Positions 9,115 through 17,582 are shown, numbered from the stretch's first letter. The stretch: DNA of 64,000 bases from Secundilactobacillus silagincola (GCF_002583405.1 NZ_BCMJ01000002.1:124001-188000), one strand, 5' to 3'. The notes: generated by a model from the sequence alone, not told the origin. Made by a program: numbers and translations.

Positions 9115-10233
9115 ATGATTGAATGGTCAGAAAGTACGATTCGCTCCTTTCGAAAAACGTTATTGGATTGGTATGATGCCCACGGTCGCCATTTACCTTG
9201 GCGTCGGGACCATGATCCATATCATGTTTGGGTTTCGGAAATTATGCTTCAGCAGACCCAAGTGAATACAGTGATACCATACTACGAACATTTTATGGCG
9301 GAATTTCCCACCGTAACGGATCTGGCTAATGCACCTGAAGCTAAGCTGATGAAGGCGTGGGAGGGTCTTGGTTACTACTCTAGGGCGCGTAACTTACAAA
9401 AGGCGGCTAAACAAATCGTCAATGAACGTGGCGGTCAGTGGCCCCAAACCGCTGAGGGCCTGCAAGAATTAGCTGGTATTGGACCATATACTGCTGGTGC
9501 CATCGCCAGCATTGCGTTTAACGAACCCGTTCCCGCCGTGGATGGCAATGCTTTCCGGGTGTTTGCTCGTTTACTGGAGATTGACCTGGATATCGCTAAG
9601 CCGCAAACACGCCCAGTTTTTGAACGGGTGATTGGTCGCATTATGTCACCCGACCGTCCCGGTGATTTCAATCAGGCGGTGATGGATCTTGGCGCCAGTT
9701 ATATGTCTGCCAAGAATCCTGATTCGGCGCATTCACCAGTGAAGGCCTTTAATCAGGCTTATTTAGATGGCGTTGAGATGCAGTATCCGGTGAAATCGAA
9801 GAAGCCCAAGCCAGTTAAAGTGGCTTATTATGGGTTAGTCATTCGCCATGATGATCAGTTTTTGATGCAAAAACGACCCAGTGATGGGCTATTGGCTAAT
9901 TTCTGGACCTTCCCCTTAATCGCGGAAGACGATGTTTTAGCCATGAGTGAAACGCCTGAACTGGTAACGGAAGAAGAACGATTAAGCTTGCTTGAGAAAT
10001 TAGTGCAGCAGGAGTTTGGCCTAACCGTTCGCGTGATACCTATGGGTGGTAAGCCAGTTAAACATACGTTTACTCACCGTCAGTGGCTCATCACCTTGTT
10101 AAGTGCTGAAGTTAAACCAGATGCTGACCTCAGTTTCTTTCCGGGTAAATGGCTGTCCAGCGACGAACTGACGCGAATGGCGTTGCCGAAAGTTCAGGAA
10201 AAATTACTAACGCGGGTACATCAGATTCAATAA
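9115..10233 (+). CDS. mutY: A/G-specific adenine DNA glycosylase, clusterless form
   Basis: Removes adenine opposite 8-oxoguanine. The 372 residues include SEIMLQQTQV (catalytic Glu), the helix-hairpin-helix LAGIGPYTAGAI, PAVDGNAFRV (catalytic Asp) and a C-terminal NUDIX-like domain recognising 8-oxoG. The cysteines that hold the [4Fe-4S] cluster in E. coli MutY are replaced, and the whole protein contains no cysteine. Clusterless MutY forms are known from some lactic acid bacteria. Start ATG with AAGGAGTGA upstream. Confidence 0.95.
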   Translation: MIEWSESTIRSFRKTLLDWYDAHGRHLPWRRDHDPYHVWVSEIMLQQTQVNTVIPYYEHFMAEFPTVTDLANAPEAKLMKAWEGLGYYSRARNLQKAAKQIVNERGGQWPQTAEGLQELAGIGPYTAGAIASIAFNEPVPAVDGNAFRVFARLLEIDLDIAKPQTRPVFERVIGRIMSPDRPGDFNQAVMDLGASYMSAKNPDSAHSPVKAFNQAYLDGVEMQYPVKSKKPKPVKVAYYGLVIRHDDQFLMQKRPSDGLLANFWTFPLIAEDDVLAMSETPELVTEEERLSLLEKLVQQEFGLTVRVIPMGGKPVKHTFTHRQWLITLLSAEVKPDADLSFFPGKWLSSDELTRMALPKVQEKLLTRVHQIQ

Positions 10234-10269
10234 ATAGTTTCAATTTGAGATTTAAACAGAAAGAAAGTG

Positions 10270-11742
10270 ATGCTCTTGGATGAGAAGTTACATAAATCAG
10301 ATCAGCCAGTTGATCAAATGGGGCGACCGTATAATCGACTCATATTAGTTTTTACGATGCTTGTGGGGACCTTTAGCACCTTTTTGACGTCAACGATGCT
10401 GACTACCGCTTTACCAACGTTAATGAAATCTTTTAGTATTTCGGCGAATACTGTTCAATGGCTGACGACTGGGTTCATGCTGATGATGGGGATTATCATT
10501 CCCATTACCGGTTTTTTCCTTCAGCGATTTGATTCGCGGAAGTTATACTTATCCGCTATTTTGATTTTTGGTATCGGTACACTGCTGTGCCTTTCCGCTA
10601 CTAACTTTTGGATGATTTTAGCTGGTCGTTTGATTCAGGGGGCTGGTGTGGGGATTACTGCGCCAGTTTACCAAACCATTATGACCTCCATTTTTCCGCC
10701 CTCGAAACGTGGTGCTGCTATGGGGACTGCCGGGATGGTAGTTGGTTTAGCACCTGCAATTGGGCCAACGCTTTCAGGCTGGATCCTGATGCACTATTCT
10801 TGGCGGATGCTGTTTTTATTTATTTTGCCAATTTTAGTACTGGTCCTCGTTATGGGCTGGTTTACACTGCGCAAGGTACTGCCCACCAAGAAAGCGCCCA
10901 TTGACTGGCTATCAGTTTTGCTTTCTGTTATTGGTTTTGGTTCCATGCTGTTTGCTTTTTCATCTGTTGGAAATTATCAATGGACAAGTCCGGTGGTTTA
11001 CGTCACGTTGATAGTTGGTTTGATCGTTGTGGGGCTGTTTATTTGGCGGTCAGTTAAGATCAAGAATCCGCTATTGCAACTTAAAGTGTTTGCTCACCGT
11101 GAATTTTCACTTTCAGCAGCGTTGGTAGCCGTATCGTTTATGGCGATGAACGGGTTTACGCTGATTCTGCCAATGTATTTGCAAACCATTCGCGGGGAGT
11201 CACCGTTAGCTTCAGGGTTAACGTTATTGCCAGGGGCGATTGTCATCGGGTTGATGAACCCGATTACTGGTCGAATTTTTGATCGATTAGGCGCACGTAA
11301 CATGGCCATTGCTGGCATGTTATTGCTGACGTTGGCAACCGGTTCCTTTATTCCGATTACCGCAACCACACCAGTGATTGATATCGTGTGTCTGTATACC
11401 GTTCGGATGATGGGAATTTCCATGGTTATGATGCCCGTTACCACTACTGGGATGAACGCTTTACCGTTGAACTTGATCAGTGATGGAACCGTTGTAAACA
11501 ACACTGCACGACAAGTCTTTGCTTCCATGGGGACTGCTGTGCTGGTTTCGGTAATGTCGAATGTGACCATGAACCACATGCCAAACCATGCCGTAGCCAC
11601 GGCCACACCAATTTTATTTAAAAAATTAGCTTTGCACGCTAACGTTGTCGGTTTTCGGTATGCTTTTGGGATTGCCACTACGTTTGCATTGATTGGCCTT
11701 GTGATGACCTTCTTCTTGAAACGAAATAAGGAGGTGGCCTAA
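10270..11742 (+). CDS. MFS drug exporter, DHA2 family
   Basis: About 490 residues with the 14-helix layout of DHA2/EmrB-LmrB exporters. MLTTALPTLMKSFSISANTVQWLTTGFML is the family's first-helix signature; RLIQGAGVGITAPVYQ and the motif-C-like segment TAGMVVGLAPAIGPTLSGWI indicate an antiporter. The substrate is unknown. An in-frame GTG lies one codon upstream (10267). It is immediately followed, with no gap, by a small membrane protein gene, so the two are translationally coupled. Confidence 0.88.
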   Translation: MLLDEKLHKSDQPVDQMGRPYNRLILVFTMLVGTFSTFLTSTMLTTALPTLMKSFSISANTVQWLTTGFMLMMGIIIPITGFFLQRFDSRKLYLSAILIFGIGTLLCLSATNFWMILAGRLIQGAGVGITAPVYQTIMTSIFPPSKRGAAMGTAGMVVGLAPAIGPTLSGWILMHYSWRMLFLFILPILVLVLVMGWFTLRKVLPTKKAPIDWLSVLLSVIGFGSMLFAFSSVGNYQWTSPVVYVTLIVGLIVVGLFIWRSVKIKNPLLQLKVFAHREFSLSAALVAVSFMAMNGFTLILPMYLQTIRGESPLASGLTLLPGAIVIGLMNPITGRIFDRLGARNMAIAGMLLLTLATGSFIPITATTPVIDIVCLYTVRMMGISMVMMPVTTTGMNALPLNLISDGTVVNNTARQVFASMGTAVLVSVMSNVTMNHMPNHAVATATPILFKKLALHANVVGFRYAFGIATTFALIGLVMTFFLKRNKEVA

Positions 11743-12246
11743 ATGGTTGCAATACTATTATTTGCCGGTGTGTTGCTTTTTGCTGGTAGTATGATTTTTA
11801 TGAGTGGCGGTACTAAGAAAACGGTTTGGGTAATTATTGGCCTGATTTTAACCGTGGGCAGTATTTTGCTGATGATCCTAAACTTCAATCAGTATTTAGG
11901 TATGAAAAAGGTGACGGTTAGTCATGAATATCCGCTTACCTCTAGTTTAACCACCAAAAAACGGGTGTTGCTTTATCGCCAGATTGGGACGAAGAACGAG
12001 CGGGTGTATTTGTATAAGAGCAATCCGCTGGAACACAAATTAGAACACACAGATCCTACCCAGGGACCAGTTGAAATTACTCAAAATGCTAAGCACAATC
12101 AACTGAAAGTCACCAGAACGTATCGGGTCTACCGAAATGAGGAACTGCGACTGTTATTCAGCGTTGGCGTAAAGAATCACGACTATGCCGGCACCCAATG
12201 GCACTTTAGTCTGAAACCTGGCTGGCACCTGGTACGGATGAGTTAA
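11743..12246 (+). CDS. small membrane protein next to MFS exporter (DUF4811-like)
   Basis: A 167-residue protein with two N-terminal hydrophobic helices (about residues 3-20 and 27-46) followed by a soluble, basic, beta-rich domain. It begins on the base after the exporter stop, with AAGGAGG inside the exporter's last codons. Lactobacilli often have a DUF4811 protein at this place; I assign that family on size and context and cannot confirm it. A helper or modulator of the exporter is plausible. Confidence 0.65.
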   Translation: MVAILLFAGVLLFAGSMIFMSGGTKKTVWVIIGLILTVGSILLMILNFNQYLGMKKVTVSHEYPLTSSLTTKKRVLLYRQIGTKNERVYLYKSNPLEHKLEHTDPTQGPVEITQNAKHNQLKVTRTYRVYRNEELRLLFSVGVKNHDYAGTQWHFSLKPGWHLVRMS

Positions 12247-12320
12247 ACTGAATCGCTTTTACAGCCTAGAAACATCGTGTATAATGAGCACAATGTCACT
12301 TATTAATTGGGGGAGCTGCT

Positions 12321-12638
12321 ATGTATAACGTTTTTGATGTCTTAAAAATGATTACGATCAATCATCAAGGAGTTGATGGCGCACAACTTGTTGTTACCGA
12401 TTTGGAAGGCAAACCCAATAGTCTGCTGACCGACCTGCTACGAGATACAGTGGGTAACATGCGCCTATTTATTGATATGGAGAAAGTTGACTCTCCAGAT
12501 GATGTGTTAGCTGAATTAGGGGCCACAACACCCCTTCCTGATGATGTACTGGATGAATACTCAAAGATTCTTAAAGAACGTGTGGCGGGGCTAAATTTTG
12601 CTCCTCAAAAGGATACCATTGAGTTATTGATTCGGTAA
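12321..12638 (+). CDS. conserved small hypothetical protein
   Basis: A 105-residue acidic, soluble protein that I do not recognise. GGGGGAG lies 6 bases before the ATG, and a TATAAT-like box (GTATAATGAG) lies just upstream at about 12280, so it is probably expressed from its own promoter. No membrane segment or cysteine is present. The N-terminus (LKMITINHQGVDGAQLVVTDLEG) could be beta-rich and the C-terminal half helical. Confidence 0.7.
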   Translation: MYNVFDVLKMITINHQGVDGAQLVVTDLEGKPNSLLTDLLRDTVGNMRLFIDMEKVDSPDDVLAELGATTPLPDDVLDEYSKILKERVAGLNFAPQKDTIELLIR

Positions 12639-12945
12639 TTTGATAATTAAAAACTAAATTTAAAATAATTAAATTGATATCATTTGAGGTTTTATTTAAT
12701 TTTTTAAAAGTACTTGAAACGTATGGTGTTAAACGTGTTATACTGCAGTCGGTGATTCGATTAACCAAAATAAAGTTCATTTTTTTAGGAGTTTATTGTT
12801 GCACTTTTCCGAATTACCTGTTATTGTATTGTTAATGTATTTATGCTTCGGAATTAAGGTACAACGTTCTTTTTAGAATGGCTCCTTATTCAAAAGTTTC
12901 AAATGCAAAATTTATTTGCGCATAGCGCATGGAGGTTTCATTCTA
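12639..12945 (+). promoter_or_regulatory. promoter and long 5' leader of the cold-shock gene
   Basis: TTGAAA at about 12713 and TTATACT at about 12737 form a plausible promoter, giving a leader of about 200 bases, as is usual for csp mRNAs that fold differently in the cold. The leader holds an inverted pair TTCCGAA/TTCGGAA around 12808-12853 and a short ORF with its own ribosome binding site (listed separately). 12639-12710 is very AT-rich with no gene seen. Confidence 0.6.
12799..12876 (+). CDS. candidate 25-residue leader ORF in the csp 5' UTR
   Basis: AGGAG at 12787-12791 is followed after 7 bases by a TTG (12799) and 24 further codons to TAG. The peptide would be MHFSELPVIVLLMYLCFGIK plus VQRSF: a short hydrophobic stretch with a basic tail. 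It could be a small membrane peptide, a regulatory upstream ORF, or chance. A second in-frame TTG at 12796 is possible. Confidence 0.3.
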   Translation: MHFSELPVIVLLMYLCFGIKVQRSF

Positions 12946-13146
12946 ATGGAACAAGGTACTGTTAAATGGTTCAACGCTGACAAAGGTTACGGTTTTATCA
13001 CTCTTGAAAACGGCTCAGATGTATTCGTACATTTCTCAGCTATCAATGCTGACGGCTTCAAGACTCTTGAAGAAGGCCAAAAGGTAACTTTGGACGTTGA
13101 AGACGGCGACCGCGGCCCACAAGCTGCTAACGTTACTGTTGCTTAA
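12946..13146 (+). CDS. csp: cold-shock protein (CspA/CspL family)
   Basis: A 66-residue OB-fold RNA/DNA chaperone with both nucleic-acid-binding motifs, KGYGFIT (RNP1) and VFVHFSAI (RNP2), and the start [19 protein letters not shown] 12946 is chosen because ATGGAGG lies upstream with correct spacing and the family starts here; the longer frame from 12916 would add an unrelated N-terminus. A strong terminator follows within 20 bases. Confidence 0.97.
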   Translation: MEQGTVKWFNADKGYGFITLENGSDVFVHFSAINADGFKTLEEGQKVTLDVEDGDRGPQAANVTVA

Positions 13147-13165
13147 TTCTTAATTAAGCCCAACG

Positions 13166-13198
13166 AAACCACCAATCATTTTGATTGGTGGTTTTTTT
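13166..13198 (+). terminator. csp terminator
   Basis: AAACCACCAATC, 5-base loop, GATTGGTGGTTT, then a run of T. A perfect 12-bp stem. Confidence 0.93.
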
Positions 13199-13303
13199 GT
13201 GTTCTCAAACCGGTTTTACATCGTATCGGTACTTCAAAATATCGTACAGTTTGAGGCAGCGAGGGTGGAGTTCAGTTGGTCCAACTAATCAATAGATGAT
13301 TTT

Positions 13304-13435
13304 TCAATCTTTACGCAACCGATACATAAACGACATATGTTCATTACAGACAAACAGTAAACTTAAGGCGAATAGTAAGGGTATAGTCACATTGGTGCTT
13401 ATAAATCCCGTTGCTATTCCCAGTAGTTCGGTCAC
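13304..13435 (-). CDS. candidate small single-helix membrane protein (type I toxin-like)
   Basis: GTG start preceded on the minus strand by AGGGAGAG, 43 codons, stop TGA. The product reads VTELLGIATGFISTNVTIPL, then a hydrophobic run LFALSLLFV, and ends with a basic tail MYRLRKD. Short length, one membrane segment and a charged tail fit type I toxins or small membrane peptides; I cannot name a family. Flanking repeats could mark an antitoxin RNA. It may also be chance. Confidence 0.45.
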   Translation of the reverse strand: MTELLGIATGFISTNVTIPLLFALSLLFVCNEHMSFMYRLRKD

Positions 13436-13462
13436 TACTGTGCTCTCCCTATAAAACATTGC

Positions 13463-13504
13463 ACAAAACGGTTTTGAAAAAGCCTACTCTCAAAACCGTT
13501 TTGT
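13463..13504. repeat. perfect inverted repeat, 15-bp arms
   Basis: ACAAAACGGTTTTGA, 12-base loop, TCAAAACCGTTTTGT. It lies directly upstream of the minus-strand small ORF. It has no T-run right after the arm, so an operator or RNA structure is as likely as a terminator. Confidence 0.85.
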
Positions 13505-13602
13505 AGTCACTCACGTTAGGAAAACAATGATGATAAGCTTTGAGACCACCGAACAAATAATTGGTGTGATAAGATGAGCTTAATTAGAAGCATCATGATG
13601 GT

Positions 13603-14307
13603 GTGAGTGGGGGCGGTTTTATCAAAACTTTAGTGATTGTGGGACATCCACAAATTGAAGATTCCAGTACGCAGCAGTTTTTAAAGAAAGCTGCAGATTT
13701 GTCGGAGGTCACTTGGCATCCTGTAAATACTTTTAATGTCGAGGTGGCAAAAGACCAAGCACTAATTCAACAAACGGACCGATTAGTGTTGCAGTTTCCG
13801 CTTTATTGGTACTCAGCGCCAGCCGTTTTAAAAAACTGGATAGATCAAGTGCTGACACGACACTTTGCGTATCCGGATGCTATGGGAAGTCTAGTTGGCA
13901 AAGAGTTAGGAATTGCAGTCAGTTTAGGGTCACCAGCCAGAAATTTCGTTGCCGGTGCTGGGGAGAACTTTAGTCTTTCTCAAATCATGATCCCGTTTCA
14001 AGCGTTAGCGCATAAGTTGCAAATGACTTATTTACCTACATTTGTAATTGATCAGTTTGGCTATCAGTCAGACGAGATGAAGGCCAAATTATTAATTAAT
14101 TATCAACGCTATCTCACGCAGCCACGATTGGGACACTTTGATGATCAAACCGATTGGCTGGTGAATAAATTATCGGAATTAATTGCTACGGTTCCAGAAG
14201 ACAAAAAGCAGCAATTAACGTTAATTTTAGATCAAATCAAAAATGATCAATCGACACTAGAAGATCTGCAGATGAATCTGAAGATGATTCAAGATACGGA
14301 GGAATAG
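13603..14307 (+). CDS. NAD(P)H-dependent oxidoreductase, flavodoxin-like fold (quinone reductase family)
   Basis: A flavoprotein of the MdaB/KefF/NQO type. LVIVGHPQIEDSS near the N-terminus binds the FMN/FAD phosphate, and LQFPLYWYSAPAVLKNWIDQVL is the family's dimer and active-site stretch. It probably reduces quinones or other electrophiles. The start is unclear: the only canonical in-frame start is GTG 13603, without a good ribosome binding site; family proteins normally begin where an ATC codon stands (13621). A 58-residue gene follows 3 bases later. Confidence 0.88.
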   Translation: MSGGGFIKTLVIVGHPQIEDSSTQQFLKKAADLSEVTWHPVNTFNVEVAKDQALIQQTDRLVLQFPLYWYSAPAVLKNWIDQVLTRHFAYPDAMGSLVGKELGIAVSLGSPARNFVAGAGENFSLSQIMIPFQALAHKLQMTYLPTFVIDQFGYQSDEMKAKLLINYQRYLTQPRLGHFDDQTDWLVNKLSELIATVPEDKKQQLTLILDQIKNDQSTLEDLQMNLKMIQDTEE

Positions 14308-14310
14308 CTG

Positions 14311-14487
14311 ATGGCAGAACAGACATGGGCGACACAACAGCTCTTGAAATTAGCAGCACAAACGCCGCAATTTAAAGAACGCGCACTGTACTTAGCGCTT
14401 GCTGAATTGAACGAAGAACAGCAGCGCCGCATTAAGCTGGCACAAGGTGAAATCGACGGACGAACCTGGAATCCTTCACGTTGGTAA
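14311..14487 (+). CDS. small conserved-looking hypothetical protein
   Basis: 58 residues, soluble, helical and Gln/Leu-rich (MAEQTWATQQLLKLAAQTPQ at the start, ending RTWNPSRW). GGAGG lies 8 bases before the ATG. It directly follows the flavodoxin-like oxidoreductase and must be cotranscribed with it. I do not recognise it. Confidence 0.75.
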   Translation: MAEQTWATQQLLKLAAQTPQFKERALYLALAELNEEQQRRIKLAQGEIDGRTWNPSRW

Positions 14488-14524
14488 TTCGAGGGATTTA
14501 CTTGTTTAATTAATTAGGTTTAGA

Positions 14525-14881
14525 ATGAGACTTAATATAGTTTTTAGAAACGGGATGGTCACTTTGCTATTGGGATATGGGTTTTTATTTGCAGCGATTA
14601 TATTTGAAATTATCAGCAGCTCGTTATTGAAGGAGTCAGATGGTTTTCATCGTCTGATACCCACCATTTGCCTAGTGATTGGGTATACGATTACACTGTT
14701 TCTTTTTTCCAAGTCGCTTCGCTGGATGGATCTCGGGGTAGCCTATGCGCTGTGGGGTGCGATTGGTACACTATTTACAACGATTATCGGCATCATTTTC
14801 TTCAAAGAACGGCTCAACCGCTCTAAGGTGGTCGGTGTTGCGTGCATTATTATTGGCACGGTGATGTTGAATATATTGTGA
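14525..14881 (+). CDS. SMR-family multidrug exporter subunit 1
   Basis: A four-helix small multidrug resistance protein, 118 residues. FAAIIFEIISSSLLK contains the conserved membrane Glu that couples proton and drug binding, and LGVAYALWGAIGT is the classic helix-3 motif. Two starts are possible, ATG 14525 (weak TAGG upstream, 118 aa) and ATG 14555 (108 aa, nearer the family length). A second SMR gene follows 15 bp later, so the pair probably forms a heterodimer like EbrAB or YkkCD. Confidence 0.85.
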   Translation: MRLNIVFRNGMVTLLLGYGFLFAAIIFEIISSSLLKESDGFHRLIPTICLVIGYTITLFLFSKSLRWMDLGVAYALWGAIGTLFTTIIGIIFFKERLNRSKVVGVACIIIGTVMLNIL

Positions 14882-14896
14882 GGTAGGTGAAGGCGG

Positions 14897-15280
14897 ATGT
14901 TTAAATATTATGTAGCGTTAGGTCTTTCGATTGTGACGGAGATTATTGGGACGATTTCGTTAAAGCTATCAAAGGAGTTCACCCAAGCCTCTTGGACTTT
15001 GTTGAGCATTGTCGTCTTTTTAATTATGCTCTACAGTCTATCGTATGCCATGCGGGTGGTACCGTTGAGTGTGGCGTATGGACTTTGGTCAGGCGCTGGC
15101 ACGGTATTAACCGCAGCGCTGGATGTCACCATGTTTCACGTTTCATTTTCAATCGGTGAGATCTTGGGTTTAGTTCTGATTGTGGTGGGTATCGTGTCGT
15201 TAAACTGGTCTGGAGAAGCAGAAGAAGAAATTGATTATGAGTCATTGCAAGTGGAAGATAGGATGAATATTAAGGATTGA
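14897..15280 (+). CDS. SMR-family multidrug exporter subunit 2
   Basis: A 127-residue SMR protein with the helix-1 Glu in LSIVTEIIGTISLKLS and the helix-3 motif LSVAYGLWSGAGTV. It has a charged C-terminal tail of about 20 residues that the partner lacks, a difference typical for asymmetric SMR pairs. GTGAAGG precedes the ATG. A bidirectional terminator follows. Confidence 0.87.
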   Translation: MFKYYVALGLSIVTEIIGTISLKLSKEFTQASWTLLSIVVFLIMLYSLSYAMRVVPLSVAYGLWSGAGTVLTAALDVTMFHVSFSIGEILGLVLIVVGIVSLNWSGEAEEEIDYESLQVEDRMNIKD

Positions 15281-15311
15281 GTGTGACACAACTCGGTAGA
15301 TTCCAGAATAT

Positions 15312-15356
15312 AACACAAAAACGCCATTCCCATGTTGGACTGGCGTTTTTGTGTTA
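15312..15356. terminator. bidirectional terminator between the SMR pair and ktrA
   Basis: AACACAAAAACGCCA, 15-base loop, TGGCGTTTTTGTGTT. The A-rich 5' side and T-rich 3' side allow termination of both convergent units. Confidence 0.88.
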
Positions 15357-15366
15357 CGTTACGCAT

Positions 15367-16050
15367 TCATTTTGAAGATGACTGCGCGTCTTCATTAAAC
15401 TGGTTGACATCAGTTGTATAGCCGACTACCGAGATTAAATCGTTGAGTCTTAACTTGTCATTAGCGTCTGGCGAGAGGTTAACTTTACCCTCTGTCTTGA
15501 TGGCAATTACGTTAATGTGATACGTGTTTCGGACGGCTAATTCGTTCAAGGATTTACCCACGAAGTTTGGATTATCGACTTTCACTTCAGCCATGGTGAC
15601 TTGGTCGCTCAGCATCAGGTAGTTGACGATGTTCGGCTGCAAATGATGAAAGACGATTCGGCGGGCCATGTCGCGTTCTGGTCGTACAATTTGGTCAGCA
15701 CCAATTTTTTCCAGTACTCTAGCGTGGCTTTCGTTTTCGGCTTTGCAAATGACGTCTTTGGCACCCAGTTCTTTAGTCAATAGTGTAGCCATGATACTGG
15801 TCTGAATATTTTGACCGATTGAAATAAAAACGTGATCGAAACTGCCAATTTCGAGTTCCTTCATCGTATCTTCGTCTTGGGCATCAGCAATCACAGCCCG
15901 TGTGACGATGTTTGTAAATTCGTTAACCTTTTCTTCGTCAATATCGATGGCCAGGACTTCTTGATTAGCGTCTACTAGAGATTGGCAAATTGCACTGCCA
16001 AACTGACCCAGGCCAATCACGGCATAGTTTTCACGCTTTTGTTTAACCAA
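15367..16050 (-). CDS. ktrA: potassium uptake regulatory subunit KtrA (TrkA-N/TrkA-C)
   Basis: The cytoplasmic nucleotide-binding RCK ring that gates KtrB. The 227 residues have an N-terminal Rossmann domain (YAVIGLGQFGSAICQSL, residues about 9-25; acidic LAIDIDEEKV) and a C-terminal RCK_C domain (VGKSLNELAVRNTYHINVIAI). The TTG start is set by GAGGAGAG 8 bases upstream, inside the end of ktrB; the two genes overlap by 8 bases. Confidence 0.93.
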   Translation of the reverse strand: MVKQKRENYAVIGLGQFGSAICQSLVDANQEVLAIDIDEEKVNEFTNIVTRAVIADAQDEDTMKELEIGSFDHVFISIGQNIQTSIMATLLTKELGAKDVICKAENESHARVLEKIGADQIVRPERDMARRIVFHHLQPNIVNYLMLSDQVTMAEVKVDNPNFVGKSLNELAVRNTYHINVIAIKTEGKVNLSPDANDKLRLNDLISVVGYTTDVNQFNEDAQSSSK

Positions 16051-17380
16051 TTAGAACACTCTCCTCTGGATAACGATAGTTAGGTTGCTTACGGTTAGCG
16101 TTTAAGATTGAGAACATCACGGTATAGATGCCAACACGGCCAATGAACATTAAAAACATGATAATCAGTTTACCAAGCACGTTTAAGTGAGGGGTTAGCC
16201 CTAGTGAGATTCCCGTTGTTCCAAACGCTGCCAGAACTTCAAAGGTGACGGTTTGCAGGCCATCATTTTTAGGAATGGGTTGGGTGGCACAGAGAATCAA
16301 GGTTGCTACTGTTAAAATGGTCAGTGCAACGAATATTAAGGTCAGGGCGCGGAAGACATTTTCTTGAGTAAAACGACGGTGACCAAAAGTAGCATCACGT
16401 TTTCCTCTTAGAGTGGCGATACTTTGCAGGGTGAGCAGTCCAATCGTTGTGGTTTTCACCCCACCGGCAGTTGATCCAGGTGTCCCACCAATAAACATCA
16501 ATAGCATGGTGAACGCAATACTGGCAATGGATAATTGCTGATATGGCAATGTCACTAACCCAGCAGTCCGAGGTGTGATTGCCATGAATACGGTGTTAAC
16601 TAGCCGATTACCAAAAGAAACGTGCGGGCTAAGAACTGCTAAATTATTTTCGCTGAGTAGATAAACAACGATTGAGAGTAAGACCAGCACGGTACCAGTT
16701 CCCAAGGCTAATTTGGTATGCAGTGACAAGTGATGCCGTTTAGGAAAAAGCAGCAGATCTTGCCAAACTAGGAAACCAAAAGAACCAGCAATAATTAAAA
16801 TAGACATGACGCTTAATACATAAGGATCGTTAGCAAAGCCTTCCAAACTATTGCCGAATAGGTCAAACCCAGCGTTACAGAAAGCCGAAACAGCGTGGAA
16901 CACACTGAACCACAGCCCTTTGGCTAAACCGTACCGCGGGTAAAAATCGACCATTAATAATCCGGCGCCTGCCAGTTGGATGATGAACGATAGCAGTAAA
17001 ATTAATTTGATGACATTGAGTTGAGATAAGTTATCTAGGTTAAGTGATTCCTGGGCTAGGAGTCGGGTCGACAGTCTCATTTGTCGGCGCATGAATAAGA
17101 ACAGCATGACGGTGAACGTCATAAAACCAAGGCCGCCAATCTCCATGAGAAATAAAATAACCGTTTGACCAAAAATCGTCCAGTGAAAAGCAGTGCTGAC
17201 CAAGGTTAGTCCCGTAACACAGGTGGCACTGGTAGCGGTAAAAAAAGCATCCAGTACGGAAGTGCTGTGAGCGTCACGAGTTGCAATCGGCAGACTGAGA
17301 AGAACGGTGCCAATTAGAATGATGATTAGAAAACCAAGTGTCAGTGCTTTGGGGAGTGAAAGGTGCTGACGTTTTGACAT
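16043..17380 (-). CDS. ktrB: potassium uptake channel subunit KtrB (TrkH family)
   Basis: A 445-residue membrane K+ channel/transporter. Selectivity-filter loops are recognisable at SATCVTGLTLV, AVSAFCNAGFDLF, GGTPGSTAGGVKT and AAFGTTGISLGLTP, each with the conserved Gly. It pairs with KtrA (overlapping gene), so this is a KtrAB system with two genes in one operon. Start ATG with AAAGGAGGGG upstream. Confidence 0.94.
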   Translation of the reverse strand: MSKRQHLSLPKALTLGFLIIILIGTVLLSLPIATRDAHSTSVLDAFFTATSATCVTGLTLVSTAFHWTIFGQTVILFLMEIGGLGFMTFTVMLFLFMRRQMRLSTRLLAQESLNLDNLSQLNVIKLILLLSFIIQLAGAGLLMVDFYPRYGLAKGLWFSVFHAVSAFCNAGFDLFGNSLEGFANDPYVLSVMSILIIAGSFGFLVWQDLLLFPKRHHLSLHTKLALGTGTVLVLLSIVVYLLSENNLAVLSPHVSFGNRLVNTVFMAITPRTAGLVTLPYQQLSIASIAFTMLLMFIGGTPGSTAGGVKTTTIGLLTLQSIATLRGKRDATFGHRRFTQENVFRALTLIFVALTILTVATLILCATQPIPKNDGLQTVTFEVLAAFGTTGISLGLTPHLNVLGKLIIMFLMFIGRVGIYTVMFSILNANRKQPNYRYPEESVLIG

Positions 17381-17582
17381 AGCCGCCCCTCCTTTAAGTT
17401 TTATTAATTAAACTATAGCGAAAATAGCAGCAGTTTAAAAGCAATATGGTACCGAATTCATTGCCAGCAACGTGAGACTAAAAATAGATTGCGATGAATT
17501 GAACGACGCATTAAATAATTGGTAAATCCAGTGGTATAATTTAGTGAAAAGCATTAACTAAATCGTTGGAGGTTGTGAAAAG

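Larger units (their letters stand above)
13199..13602. other. intergenic region with inverted repeats and a candidate small membrane-protein gene
   Basis: This 400-bp gap holds a minus-strand ORF of 43 codons (13304-13435), a perfect 15-bp-arm inverted repeat upstream of it (13463-13504), and a related partly symmetric stretch at 13203-13255 (CTCAAAC ... GTTTGAG). The sequences TCTCAAAACCGTTTTGTA and TTCTCAAACCGGTTTTACA at the two ends resemble each other and flank the ORF. 13510-13602 shows nothing clear. Confidence 0.5.

Noticed and set aside
11094-11678. 194-codon ORF on the minus strand
   Set aside because: Fully antisense to the MFS exporter, low-complexity translation, no ribosome binding site.
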